Assembly: GCA_963727575.1 (NCBI GenBank)
Contig: CAVSIA010000009.1
Span: 183,093 to 247,092 of the forward strand
From: JAHQVI01 sp963727575
GTDB taxonomy: Bacteria; Pseudomonadota; Alphaproteobacteria; Rhizobiales; Rhodomicrobiaceae
DNA length: 64,000 nucleotides
Direction: 5' to 3'
The notes under the pieces were generated by a model. The model saw only the letters and a list, made by a program, of their open reading frames with translations. It was not told the DNA's origin and ran no database searches. Positions 28,859 to 38,858 of this stretch are shown piece after piece (position 1 is the stretch's first letter; the number at the start of each line of letters is the position of its first letter). A program made the position numbers and the translations under genes.

Positions 28859-31800
28859 TTGGGGGGCACACGAACTGATTCCCCGGCGGATCAGCTTGCC
28901 GACGTGCGTGACGCGGCAGGCCGATACCAGCGGAACGCGGCCGATCCGGCAAATTCGGCCTGGGTTTCCGCCAATGCCGGGACCGGCAAGACCTATGTGC
29001 TCGTGCTGCGCGTGCTTCGGCTGCTGCTTGCCGGCGCGTCTGCGGACAGCATCCTCTGCCTGACCTTCACCAAGGCGGCGGCGGCGGAAATGTCGAACCG
29101 GCTGATCGCCCGGCTCGGCGAATGGGCCGCCATGTCCGACGCGGCGCTCGGCGACGAGCTGGCACGCGTCCTGGAGCGTGCGCCCTCCGACGACGAGCGC
29201 GCCTTTGCCCGCTGCCTGTTCGCCAAGGTGCTCGACGCGCCGGGCGGGCTGAAGATCATGACCATCCACGCCTTCTGCGACCGGGTGCTGCGCCGCTTTC
29301 CCGCTCGAGGCCGGCGTGCCGCCGAGCTTCACCATCCTCACCGACGAGGAGCGGCGCGCATTGCTGCAGGAGGCGACCGACGCCGTGCTCCACGAGGCGG
29401 CGCGCGACGAGACGAGCGCGCTCGGCAAGGCGCTGGTCACCGTCGTCTCCTATGCCGCCGAGCAGCGTTTTCAGGAGCTGCTGCAATCGGTGATCGGCCG
29501 GCAGGAAGCGCTGCGGGCGCTGATCCGCGAGCAGGTCGACGGACGATCCGTTCGCCGGCATCGAGGCGTCTCTGCGGATGGCGCTCGGGGCGGGCGCCGC
29601 GGACACGCTGGAGACCGTGCTTGCCGAGCAGGCGGCGGCCGCGAGCGACGGGCTGATCGCCAGCGCGATCGCCATGCTGCGCGAGGGCAAGCCCACGCGA
29701 TCAGTCGCTTGCCGACGCGCCTGACCCTTGCCCGCGGCAAGACCGGCGCGAGACGCGTCGAGGCGCTCAAAGGCGTGTCTGCTGACCGCCACCGGCGAGC
29801 CCCGCGCCGATTCGCGCTTCATCACCAAGGCGTTGCGCGAATCCATCGCCGGAACGCGCCGAAGCGCTCTGCCGGGCCCGCGACGACCTTCGCCGCGCTC
29901 GAAATCCGCCGCCGCGCTCTCGACACCGCCATCGCCACGACCGGCCTGTTCCGTCTCGGCCGACGCCGTCATCCAGGGCTACGAGGACGCCAAGGCCCAG
30001 CGCACCGCCGTCGATTTCGACGGGCTGATCGCCAGCACCGCCGCCCTGTTCCAACGCTCCGACGCCGCCGCCTGGGTGCTGTTCCGGCTGGACGCCGATC
30101 TGCGCCATATTCTCGTCGATGAGGCGCAGGATACGAGCCCGGCGCAATGGGCGCTGGTGCGTGCGCTGACGACGGAGTTTTTCTCCGGCGAGGGCGTTGA
30201 CGACCGGCTCGGCACGCTGTTCGCCGTCGGCGACGAGAAACAGTCGATCTATGGTTTTCAGGGCGCCGATCCGCGCCAGTTCGCCGAGACCGGCCGCGAC
30301 TATTCCGCCGCGTGCCCGCGCCGCGCGCCAGCCCTGGATCGAAGCGCCGCTCAGCCTGTCGTTCCGCTCGACGCGCGCCGTGCTCGATGCGGTCGATCTG
30401 GTGTTCGCCGATCGGGCGCGCACCGGCGGGCTCACCGCCGACGGACGCCCGGTCCGCCATTTCGCCAATCGCCAGGGCGAGGCCGGGCTGATCGAGATCT
30501 GGCCGACGGTGACGCCCGAAGCGCGCGACGCTGGCGCCGGCCTGGGAGCCGTTCTCCGAAGGCGCCGGCCCGACCCCGGCGGCCAAGCATTCTGGCCACG
30601 CGCATCGCCCGCCAGATCCGCCACTGGCTCGACAGCGGCGAACGGCTGACGCTCGCAGAACCGCCCGATCCGCCCCGGCGACATCCTCATCCTGGTGCGC
30701 AAGCGCGAGCCCTTCGCCGCGCCGATGGTGCGGGCGCTGAAAAGCGCCGGCGTGCCCGTTGCCGGCGCCGACCGGATGCGGCTCACCGAGCCAGCTCGCG
30801 GTCATGGATCTGATGGCGCTCGGCGATGCGCTGTTGCTGCCCGAGGACGACCTGACGCTGGCCGCCCTGCTGAAGAGCCCGATCTTCGGCTTCGATGACG
30901 ACGATCTGTTCGCCCTCGGCTACATGGCCGCAGCGGTTCGCTCTGGGCGGCGCTGGCCGAACGGGCGTGAGGCCGAACCCGCCTATGCCGGCTGCGGATC
31001 CGGCAGCTCGAGCGCTGGCGCGCGCGCTGCCGGCAGTGCAAAAGCCGTTCGACTTCTACATGGCGCGGCTGGAAAGCGACGGCCTGCGCGGAAAGCTGCT
31101 GGCCCGGCTCGGCCCGGACGCCGCCGACGCCATCGACGAGTTCGCCAATCTCGCCCTCGCCTACGAGGCCGGCGAGACGCCGACGCTGCAAGGCTTCCTG
31201 CACTGGCTGCGCATCGCCGAGCCGGAAATCAAGCGCGACATGGAGGCCGAGCGCGACGAGGTCCGGGTGATGACCGTGCACGGCTCCAAGGGGCTGGAGG
31301 CCAATATCGTCTTCCTCGCCGACACCTGTTCGTCGAAAAGCGCCCTGCGCGGCGGCATCGTCGACATCGCCTCGCCTTCGCGCCGCGCCGGCGCCGCGCC
31401 GATCCCCACCTGGGTGGTGTCCGGCGCGCGGCTGGTGCCGCCGATACGCAGCGCCTGCGATGCCGTGCAGCAGGCGGAGAACGAGGAATATCAGCGCCTG
31501 CTCTATGTCGCGATGACGCGGGCGCGCGACCGGCTCTATGTGGCCGGCTTCGAGGGCAAGACCGGGCGCGACAAGGGCTGCTGGTACGACCTGATCAGCG
31601 ACGGGCTCGACGCGCAGCTTGCGGATGCTGAGGATTTTGCCGGCAATCCGGTGCGACGCATGGAATGCGCCCAGGAGGTGCAGCCGCGCGCTGCGGCCGA
31701 AAGCGCATAGCACCGCGGCCGCCGGGCCGCTGCCGGACTGGCAGGCGCTCGGCGCCGGCAGACACATCGCGGCCGATGCTGATCAATCCGTCGCGGCTGA

Positions 31801-32430
31801 ACGCATCGGGTCGAAGGCGACGGCGTCCGTCCCGATCTCCCCGCGCCCGCGCAGGGAAGCGCTGCTGCGCGGCCAGCTGGTCCACCGTCTGCTGGAGCGG
31901 CTGCCTCTTGCTGCCTCATGCCAATTGGGAGAAAAGCGGCGCGCAATTTCCTCAAGGCCGAAGGCAAGGCGCTGGCGGCGGCGGAGCGCGAGAGCCTTCT
32001 CGGCCGAAGTCATCGCCATTCTGCAGCATCCCGAATTCGGTGGTCTGTTCGGCGCCGGCAGCCGGGCCGAAGTGCCCTTCGCCGCCGAGCTGCCGCCCCT
32101 GGCCGCGGGCGGCCCGCCGCTCCGGCTCTCCGGCCAGATCGACCGGCTGGTGCTGCGGGGCGAGGAGGCGCTGATCCTCGACTTCAAGACCGGCCCGGCC
32201 ATTCCGGACACGCCGGAGGCGACACCCGAGGCCTATCTCGCCCAGCTTGCGGCCTATCGGCTTGCGCTAACCCGGCTGCTGCCGGTGAAGGATCGTCCGC
32301 GCAGCCCTGCTATGGACCGAAATCCCGCGAACTGATGCCGATTCCGGCCGCGCTCATCGAGAAAGGCGAATGGCTGCTTTACGAATCTGTGAGATCGGCG
32401 CACCTTGATAATCGCGCATCCCAGCCCTAG
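28859..32430 (+). CDS. addA: helicase-nuclease subunit AddA (many frameshifts)
   Basis: AddA is the UvrD-type motor and nuclease subunit of AddAB. Helicase motifs can all be found but in several frames: Walker A SANAGTGKT, LTFTKAAAAEM, MTIHAFCDRVLRRF, Walker B ILVDEAQDTSPAQW, VGDEKQSIYGFQGADP, MTVHGSKGLEANIVFLADT and LLYVAMTRARDRLYVAG. The C-terminal nuclease has LILDFKTG. I count at least ten single-base shifts, dense around 29300-30000 and 30300-31000, most resolved by dropping one base. The corrected length of about 1180 residues is normal and no block is lost. The start is unclear; TTG at 28859 keeps the conserved frame. Gene order addB-addA-trxA is typical. Confidence 0.83.
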
Positions 32431-32478
32431 CTGTAGTTCAATTTTGCCCATCGGGTTCAACAGAAGGAGAATGCCCTC

Positions 32479-32814
32479 ATGGCGCCGATACCCGTTTCGG
32501 ACGACACGTTTGAGTCTGAAGTCCTGCAGGCTTCGGAGCCGGTTCTTGTGGATTTCTGGGCGGAATGGTGCGGCCCCTGCCGGATGATTGCGCCGGCGCT
32601 TGAGGAAATTGCCGAGGAACTCGCCGGCAAGGTCAAGATCGTGAAGATGAATGTCGACGAGAACCCGGCCACGCCCGGCGCATTCGGCATTCGCGGAATT
32701 CCGACGCTGCTGCTGTTCAAGAACGGCCAGGTCGCAGCCCAGAAAGTGGGCGCCCAGCCGAAGAACCAGCTCAAAGCCTGGATCACCGAAGCCGCCGCCG
32801 TTCAGGTCGCGTAA
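32479..32814 (+). CDS. trxA: thioredoxin
   Basis: A 111-residue cytoplasmic thioredoxin that reduces disulfides in client enzymes and is recycled by thioredoxin reductase. The active site WAEWCGPCRMIAPAL is intact (Cys at about residues 34 and 37) and the cis-proline loop is GIPTLLLFKNG. The N-terminus MAPIPVSDDTFESEVL is of standard length. A ribosome-binding site (AGAAGGAGAA) precedes the ATG at 32479. It follows addA by 48 bases and is closed by a strong terminator at 32843-32874. Confidence 0.96.
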   Translation: MAPIPVSDDTFESEVLQASEPVLVDFWAEWCGPCRMIAPALEEIAEELAGKVKIVKMNVDENPATPGAFGIRGIPTLLLFKNGQVAAQKVGAQPKNQLKAWITEAAAVQVA

Positions 32815-32842
32815 GTTCGCACCTCGCTATCGTTTGCGACTG

Positions 32843-32874
32843 AAGCCCCGCCTCGCCGCGGGGCTTTTCGTTTT
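32843..32874 (+). terminator. rho-independent terminator after trxA
   Basis: AAGCCCCGC and GCGGGGCTT form a 9-bp stem with a 6-base loop, followed by TTTTCGTTTT. It ends the addAB-trxA transcript. Confidence 0.88.
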
Positions 32875-32964
32875 GGGGTGCATCCGGCGATGCCGCTCGG
32901 GATGGAACCAAAGCGCGAGGGGCAGGTTCCAAAAAGGCCGCCGCCCGGCGAGAAGGAGGACACG

Positions 32965-33372
32965 ATGGCCGATCTCGAACTGAACCCCGACTACATCAGA
33001 ATGCTGGCGCTCAAGGTCCGCGCGCTCATGGGCGGCGAAGGCGTCGTCACGCCGAATCCCGGCTCCAATCCGACGGACGATCCGCTCGCCGACCTTCAGG
33101 AATTGCCCGGCGACATGCGGCGCGAGGAGATCGTCGCCGAGATCGCCGGGCTTAGCGAGCGCGAGGAAGACGAGCTGGTTGCGCTGATGTGGCTCGGCCG
33201 CGAGGACGGCGAGCCGGAGGAATGGGAGCGCCTCGTCAGCGATGCCCGGGCTCGGCGGGAAATGCCGGCCGCGCGCTATCTGCTCGGCCACCCGCTGCTC
33301 GCCGACTATTGGCTGAGCGGTCTGGAGCGGCTCGGCTTCGAGCCGCTGACGAGCGGCGTCGAGGAAATCTGA
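32965..33372 (+). CDS. DUF3775 family protein
   Basis: A 135-residue acidic protein of the kind annotated as DUF3775 in Rhizobiales. It has an N-terminal helix (LNPDYIRMLALKVRALMGGEG), a proline- and Asp-rich turn, a central helical region (MRREEIVAEIAGLSEREEDELVALMWLGR) and a C-terminal stretch ending LLGHPLLADYWLSGLERLGF. The start at 32965 is fixed by a strong GGAGG 8 bases upstream; the open frame begins earlier but precedes this site. The family has no established function. A palindromic repeat follows about 40 bases after the stop. Confidence 0.8.
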   Translation: MADLELNPDYIRMLALKVRALMGGEGVVTPNPGSNPTDDPLADLQELPGDMRREEIVAEIAGLSEREEDELVALMWLGREDGEPEEWERLVSDARARREMPAARYLLGHPLLADYWLSGLERLGFEPLTSGVEEI

Positions 33373-33410
33373 GGCAAGGGACGGGGCGGCGCCCGTGACA
33401 CCCGATCGAT

Positions 33411-33465
33411 TAGAGCGGAATGAGGAGCGGCAAAACGCGTCTGCCGCTTTTCCTCGTCCCGCTCT
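33411..33465. repeat. palindromic repeat of the TAGAGCGG family
   Basis: A 55-base imperfect palindrome whose outer arms are TAGAGCGGAATGAGGA and the complement in TCCTCGTCCCGCTCT, with inner arms GCGGCA / TGCCGC. It closely resembles the element at 41645-41698. It sits between convergent genes, where it may act as a transcription barrier in both directions. Confidence 0.75.
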
Positions 33466-33474
33466 GGAAGCGCT

Positions 33475-33705
33475 TCAGGCAGCGTTCGAGATCTTGATCT
33501 CCGCATGGCGAAGCAACGTATAGCCCTGTCGCATAATCTCGTAGCGCTGGGCCGATTTGAGTGTTTTGCCATCGACATAGCTGCAGCCATGCCATGGCGC
33601 CAAGAGCCGCACCTCGAAAGGGAGCGCCTCAAAGGTTCCTTCGGGGAAAATCAGCGTCCTTGGCTCGGGGCCAGTGCTGTGAGTGGCTTCGTATCGGTTG
33701 CTCAT
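33475..33705 (-). CDS. small conserved-looking hypothetical protein
   Basis: A 76-residue protein beginning MSNRYEATHSTGPEPR. The central part (LPFEVRLLAPWHGCSYVDG) and the helical end (AQRYEIMRQGYTLLRH) have the look of a real small cytosolic protein and do not resemble an antisense shadow. The frame is open upstream to 33819, but the preceding bases contain AT-rich promoter-like DNA, so I use the ATG at 33705. No function can be given. The palindromic repeat at 33411-33465 lies 10 bases beyond its stop and might terminate its transcript. Confidence 0.45.
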   Translation of the reverse strand: MSNRYEATHSTGPEPRTLIFPEGTFEALPFEVRLLAPWHGCSYVDGKTLKSAQRYEIMRQGYTLLRHAEIKISNAA

Positions 33706-33819
33706 GAAGCTCTTATGCCTTGAGAACAAACAGAGAACAAGCGTTTTTTCCTGAGAACCATTACCATTTTTAGTTGTAGAGCGTATGAACGCGTCGTTTT
33801 TGTGACATTCAGCTTCCAT

Positions 33820-34144
33820 AAGCCAGGGTCACAGGATTTTTGGAAGGAAATAAGCATTACATTTCAGTAAGGTAGGATGAATTTGTTGTGACCGGTCGAA
33901 AGGGCGGGCCGGCGATCCGCTTCAATTTTTCCGTAAAATGGAGGCCGCCGGATTTGCCCTCGGCCTTTGCCGTAACACGTTAAAATTGCATCGAGCCGAT
34001 ACGCCGAAAGGCCCGCAGTTGCGCCGGAATCGGCTGCCTGCTAGCTTCTAGGGCTGAGGCCCCGGCAGCCAGGTTGCTTAGCGAACGCGCATCTGTCGAT
34101 AGTGGTTCCATGCCCATGCAATTCCAGGAGAAAACGGCCCGCCG
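33820..34144. other. intergenic region upstream of dnaX
   Basis: No gene is visible in these 325 bases on either strand. I looked for the signal recognition particle RNA, often encoded near dnaX in this group, but its conserved GGTCCGGAAGGAAGCAGC core is absent. The segment is less GC-rich than its surroundings and must hold the dnaX promoter and, on the minus strand, the promoter of the small gene at 33475. Confidence 0.5.
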
Positions 34145-35876
34145 ATGAGCGCCGAGACGAAGCCTTATCTCGTACTTGCCCGTAAATACCGGCCGCAGAC
34201 CTTCGAGGATCTGATCGGGCAGGAAGCGATGGTGCGCACGCTCAAGAACGCTTTTCAGAGCGGGCGAATCGCGCAGGCCTACATGCTGACCGGCGTGCGC
34301 GGCGTCGGCAAGACGACGACGGCGCGAATCATCGCCCGCGCGCTGAACTACTCCAAGCCCGGCGAGGATACCGGGCCGACGATCGACATGCCCGATTTCG
34401 GCGAGCATTGCCAGGCGATCATCGAAAGCCGCCATGTCGACGTCGTGGAGATGGACGCCGCCTCGCATACCGGCATCGACGACATCCGCGAGATCATCGA
34501 ATCGGTGCGCTACAAGCCGGCCTATGCGCGCTACAAGGTGTTCATCATCGACGAAGTGCACATGCTGTCGAAGGCGGCCTTCAACGGCCTGCTGAAGACG
34601 CTGGAAGAGCCGCCGCCGCATGTGAAATTCATCTTCGCCACCACCGAGATCCGCAAGGTGCCGGTCACGGTGCTGTCGCGCTGCCAGCGTTTCGACCTGC
34701 GCCGCGTCGACACCGCCCTGCTCACCGAGCATTTCGGCCGGATCGTCGAAGGCCGAGGGCCAGAAGGCGGACGCCGAAGCGCTGTCGCTGATCGCCCGCG
34801 CGGCGGAAGGCTCGGTGCGCGACGGGCTGTCGATCCTCGATCAGGCGCTCGCCCATAGCGGACGGCAAGGTCAACGCCGCCGAGGTGCTTGCCATGCTCG
34901 GCCTCGCCAATCGCGGCCGGATCTTCGATCTGCTCGACGCGATCCTGTCCGGCAAGCCGAAAGAGGCGCTGGAGCAACTCGAGACGCTGCATGTCGACGG
35001 CGCCGATCCGGTGCAGGTGGTTGCCGATCTGGCCGAGGCGGTCCATGCCGCGACGCGGGTCAAGGCGGCGGGGTCCCAGTCGGTTTCCGCTCTGAGCGCC
35101 GGGGAACGCGAGCGTGCGACCGAACTGGCCGGACGGCTGTCCATGGCCGCCCTTGCCCGCGCCTGGCAGATGCTGCTGAAGGGTCTCGACGAGGTCGGGC
35201 GCGCACCGCGCAGCCTTACCGCGGCGGAGATGCTGCTGATCCGGATGTGCTATGCGTCCGACCTGCCTTCCCCCGACGACGTCATTCGGCGCTTGACAGG
35301 GCAACTGGCAACCAAAACAAACACTGAACGGGACCGCAACAGAATCAGGATCGACACCTCGTGTTTCTGAATTCGTTTGCCTCGCACGGGTCGTCCGCAC
35401 CGCGTCGGCGCGCGGCGGGCGGCGACATTGTGCCTGGCCCCGAAGCCTACGATCAGACCGAGACCGCCCCGCCCGCTCCGGCCGGGCCGCGGCTTGAGAG
35501 CTTCGCCGATCTCGTGGCGCTTGCGGCAGAGAAGCGCGACGTCATGCTGAAGATCGCGCTCGAAGATGCCGTCGAGCCGGTGCGCTTCAAGCAGGGTCAT
35601 GTCGAGCTGCATCTGCTGCCCGACGCACCGAAGGATATCGCCAACGATCTGGGCCGCAAGCTGAAGCATTGGACCGGCGATCGGTGGATGGTCTCGCTGA
35701 CCGAGGAACGCGGCGAAAGGCCGCTCGGCGAGGTTCGCCGCGAACGCGAAGCGCGTATGCTGGAAGAGGCCAGGCGCCATCCCTCGGTGAAGTCGATCAT
35801 GACGCACTTCCCCGATGCTGTAATCGTCTCCGTGCGCGAGCTGAATAGCGGGCCGAAGACGACGAAAAAGGATTGA
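34145..35876 (+). CDS. dnaX: DNA polymerase III subunits gamma/tau (frameshifted)
   Basis: DnaX is the clamp-loader motor. The AAA+ domain has YRPQTFEDLIGQEAMVRTLKNA, Walker A GVRGVGKTTTARI, DEVHMLSKAAFNGLLKTLEEPP (Walker B) and sensor-1 IFATTEIRKVP. The zinc-binding cysteines of E. coli DnaX are not there (only one Cys in that insert). The frame shifts near 34752 and 34862; dropping one base each restores IVEAEGQKADAEA and AHSDGKVNAAEV. A third break lies between about 35330 and 35400, in the linker before the C-terminal tau domain (PRLESFADLVALAAEKRDVMLK to the end). Corrected length is about 575 residues. YbaB follows, the standard neighbour. Confidence 0.88.
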
Positions 35877-35954
35877 CGAACGCGCCCGCACGCCCATTTT
35901 GACCTTCAGCCCATGCGCGTTGACGCAGGACCGTTAGCCCCCGAGAGGACCGCC

Positions 35955-36275
35955 ATGAAGAATCTCATGGACATGATGAAGCAGGCCAAGCAGCTCCAGG
36001 AAAAAATGGCGGAGATGCAGAGCGCGGTCGAACAGATCCATCAGACCGGCACCGCCGGCGCCGGGCTCGTCAGCGTGACGCTCAACGGCAAGGGGGTGAT
36101 GAGCGAAGTCAAGATCGACGCGAGCCTGCTCAAGGAAAGCGAAGTCGAGATCCTCGAGGACCTGATCGTCGCCGCCCATGGCGACGCAAAGACCAAGATC
36201 GAGGACATCCTGCAGTCGAAGATGCAGGAAATGGCCGGCGACCTGCCGCTGCCCCCCGGCATGAAGTTGTTCTAA
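35955..36275 (+). CDS. YbaB/EbfC nucleoid-associated protein
   Basis: A 106-residue DNA-binding protein of the YbaB/EbfC family, which binds DNA as a dimer and is often encoded between dnaX and recR. It begins MKNLMDMMKQAKQLQEKMAEMQ, the diagnostic helix, then has the strand GLVSVTLNGKGVMSEVKID and ends in MQEMAGDLPLPPGMKLF. The ATG at 35955 has GAGAGGA upstream; the open frame starts 14 codons earlier but without such a site. It lies 78 bases after dnaX. Confidence 0.93.
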   Translation: MKNLMDMMKQAKQLQEKMAEMQSAVEQIHQTGTAGAGLVSVTLNGKGVMSEVKIDASLLKESEVEILEDLIVAAHGDAKTKIEDILQSKMQEMAGDLPLPPGMKLF

Positions 36276-36491
36276 TAGTGCCTGCTCCTCAATATTGACG
36301 ATTATTATGAAATCTCCGATCATAAGGCCGGAGATATTGATGGCTTCTGAGAAAATCTATAATCTTCCGTAGACCTGTTATTTGCTATTGCCAAATCCTG
36401 TACGGTCCCCGCGGGACGGGATAGCGGGATTTGGAGAGACGCCGGCGAACGGCGCCGCCTGCCCTGCTGCTAAAAAAGTGAGGGACGACAG

Positions 36492-37391
36492 GTGGCCACG
36501 CTGGAGATTGGGATCTTTAAACGCGCCTTCTCATTTCCCTTTCGGAATTTTAGCGCATTGCTGCGTCTGGCTCTGATACCGGGCCTGATCGCGCTGCTGT
36601 TGAGCTATCTGATTGTTTCGCCGATTGTTTCGCAGATCGGCTCATTGACGGAAGAAAAAGATCTTCAGAAATTTATCGACGACTTCGTCCGGATCGGCAT
36701 CGTCCTTCGGATCATTTTCGGCGTCGTTCTGGTCATCCTCGCAGTCGGAATACACCGCCTAATCGTCATGGGAGAATATCCGAACTGGGTGATCCTTCGC
36801 TTCGGGCGATACGAACTCGCCTACGCTGCGATGCTGCTCTTCTTCGTCATGCTTTACCTTGCCGAGCAGTATCTTTTTCTCGGCGTGGCATGGGCATTGG
36901 GCCTCATTCCTGCGGTGCTGCTGAGTCCATTTCCCTCGATTTCCGACATGCAATCGCTTGCCGAGGCACAACAGCAGTTTATGAGCCCTATCGTCGTGAT
37001 TCTGTTCATCCCCTATCTGCTGGTCGTCCTGTGGATCAATGTCCGCCTCGCATTGACCCTTGCCCATGCCGCCGTCACCGGCGAGCTGTCTCTGACGACA
37101 TCATGGGAGGCGATGAGGGGCAATTTCTGGCGCCTGATCGCCGCAATCATCCTATTGGCCCTGGTCGCGGTCCTTGTCTATTTCGTCCTCGGCACGATCG
37201 TTACGCTCGTCGCAGGCGGCCTGTTGGTCGGCTTTGGCGAGCACGCGCCGCAAATTGCGGCACCTTCGCCCGGCCCGCACGGTCCATTGATGCTGGGTTT
37301 CGCATTTTTTGCGCTGATGATGCCGGTCTATGGACTTCTCCTCGCAATGTTCATCGCGCTGCTCTCCTATGCGTATAAGGAGTTGGTCTGA
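36492..37391 (+). CDS. multipass membrane protein, unknown function
   Basis: A 299-residue protein I do not recognise, with about six hydrophobic helices: residues 23-46, 70-88, 110-145, 170-188, 210-240 and 262-295. There are no catalytic motifs and no signal for export beyond the helices. Short conserved-looking features are MATLEIGIFKRAFSFPFRN at the N-terminus and ALTLAHAAVTGELSLTTSWEAMRGNFWRL before the last helices, an arrangement seen in several uncharacterised DUF-type membrane proteins. The start is GTG at 36492 with AGGGACGACAG upstream. It interrupts the usual ybaB-recR adjacency and its upstream 200 bases are AT-rich. Confidence 0.7.
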   Translation: MATLEIGIFKRAFSFPFRNFSALLRLALIPGLIALLLSYLIVSPIVSQIGSLTEEKDLQKFIDDFVRIGIVLRIIFGVVLVILAVGIHRLIVMGEYPNWVILRFGRYELAYAAMLLFFVMLYLAEQYLFLGVAWALGLIPAVLLSPFPSISDMQSLAEAQQQFMSPIVVILFIPYLLVVLWINVRLALTLAHAAVTGELSLTTSWEAMRGNFWRLIAAIILLALVAVLVYFVLGTIVTLVAGGLLVGFGEHAPQIAAPSPGPHGPLMLGFAFFALMMPVYGLLLAMFIALLSYAYKELV

Positions 37392-37526
37392 GGAAACGGA
37401 TGGCGCCCGGTCTGTGGCGCGATAGACGTCTTACGCGCGATCCGGCCGCCATAAGCGGATGACGGCCGACGCCGGCCCATGTTAGTAAACGGCAACGATT
37501 GCAATGAGCCGAGCCAGACCCCACGC

Positions 37527-38132
37527 ATGCCCCGAAAAGCCGCCGGTCCCGAAATCGAAAACATGATCGCGCTCCTGGCCAGGTTGCCAGGGCTCGGTCC
37601 ACGCTCGGCCCGGCGCGCCGCCCTGCATCTCATCAAGAAGCGCGAGCAGCTTATGCAGCCGCTTGCCCGCGCGCTCGCCGAGGCGGCCGAGCGCATCCTC
37701 GTGTGCACCGAATGCGGCAATCTTGACACCGCCTCTCCCTGCACGATCTGCCAGGATCCCAGGCGCGACACCGCGCTGATCTGCGTCGTCGAGGAGGTCG
37801 GCGATCTCTGGGCGCTGGAGCGTGCCGCCGTCATCAATGCCCGCTATCACGTTCTCGGCGGCACGCTGTCGCCACTGGACGGAATTGGCCCGGAGGATCT
37901 GAGCATCGGCAAGCTGATCGAGCGCGCGCGGAGGCCGGGCGTTTCGGAAGTGCTGCTGGCGCTGAACGCGACGGTCGAGGGCCAAACGACCGCCCACTAC
38001 ATCTCTGCCGAGCTGGAAAGCGCCGGCCTGACGGTCTCGCGCCTTGCGCATGGCGTTCCGGTCGGCGGCGAGTTAGACTATCTGGATGAGGGCACGCTCG
38101 CGGCGGCGATCAAGTCGCGGCGGCCGGTGTGA
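37527..38132 (+). CDS. recR: recombination protein RecR
   Basis: RecR forms a ring clamp and loads RecA with RecF/RecO at gaps. The 201-residue protein has the helix-hairpin-helix LLARLPGLGPRSARRAALHL, the zinc finger CTECGNLDTASPCTICQD and a Toprim domain beginning ICVVEEVGDLWALER with the later GGTLSPLDGIGPEDL. The C-terminal Walker-like stretch is ARGVPVGGELDYLDEGTL in outline. The start at 37527 (MPRKAAGPEIENM) follows AGACCCCACGC; the open frame begins 16 codons earlier. It belongs to the dnaX-ybaB-recR group, with a membrane protein gene inserted. Confidence 0.94.
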   Translation: MPRKAAGPEIENMIALLARLPGLGPRSARRAALHLIKKREQLMQPLARALAEAAERILVCTECGNLDTASPCTICQDPRRDTALICVVEEVGDLWALERAAVINARYHVLGGTLSPLDGIGPEDLSIGKLIERARRPGVSEVLLALNATVEGQTTAHYISAELESAGLTVSRLAHGVPVGGELDYLDEGTLAAAIKSRRPV

Positions 38133-38221
38133 TGCGGCAATGGGCGCCCTTTTCGGCGCGTGAACCTTCAAGCTTTGTTAATTCGCAGATAATAGACAGC
38201 TTATTGTAGCGGAAGAGAACC

Positions 38222-38527
38222 ATGGTCGCGCGAATCTACCAACCTTCAAAGACGGCGATGCAATCCGGTCGGGCCAAGAGCCAGCACTGGGTGCTCGAGT
38301 TCGAGCCGGACCAGCCGCGCGAAATGGACCCGCTGATGGGCTGGACCTCCTCCGGCGACATGAAGCAGCAGGTGACGCTGAGATTCGAGACCAAGGACGA
38401 GGCGATCGCCTACGCCAAGGCGAACGGCATCCCGTACCGGATCTTCGAGCCGCGCCCGCGTTCGCTGACCAAGAAGGCCTATGCCGACAATTTCAAATAT
38501 GGGCGTATCGGCAGCTGGACGCACTGA
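38222..38527 (+). CDS. NADH dehydrogenase accessory subunit, NDUFS4-like
   Basis: A 101-residue protein of the ETC complex I subunit conserved-region family (NDUFS4/18 kDa). Typical features are VARIYQPSKTAMQSG near the N-terminus, WVLEFEPDQPREMDPLMGWTSSGDM, and the ending KKAYADNFKYGRIGSWTH. In alphaproteobacteria and mitochondria this subunit stabilises the NADH-oxidising arm of complex I on the cytoplasmic or matrix face. The gene stands alone, 89 bases after recR and 112 bases before a tRNA gene. Confidence 0.92.
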   Translation: MVARIYQPSKTAMQSGRAKSQHWVLEFEPDQPREMDPLMGWTSSGDMKQQVTLRFETKDEAIAYAKANGIPYRIFEPRPRSLTKKAYADNFKYGRIGSWTH

Positions 38528-38639
38528 CCGGGTTTTAATTCAAGCCGTTCCGGATTATGGTGCCCGGCGTCAGGGGAAGCGGCGTGCTTTGCCGTAATGG
38601 CTGACCGATCCCCGCGGCGTCCGAGGCACACCACAACAC

Positions 38640-38716
<77 letters not shown>

Positions 38717-38858
38717 ATTAACCTACTGATTCCCAACAAAAATCTGGCGAAGCCTGTTGGCAAGACGTTCCAACGCCTCAGCACTTGGAACGCCGTTGGC
38801 GCAATTGGCGCGCTCATCGTCCTGCCTCGGCGCCGAGGCGACGGCAAATATTATGTTT

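Noticed and set aside
33820..34144. Signal recognition particle RNA (ffs) upstream of dnaX
   Set aside because: The conserved GGTCCGGAAGGAAGCAGC core is not present in this segment on either strand.
35328..35400. Programmed frameshift site in dnaX
   Set aside because: No slippery heptamer of the A-AAA-AAG type is present, and other dnaX breaks nearby are plain one-base insertions, so I do not annotate recoding.
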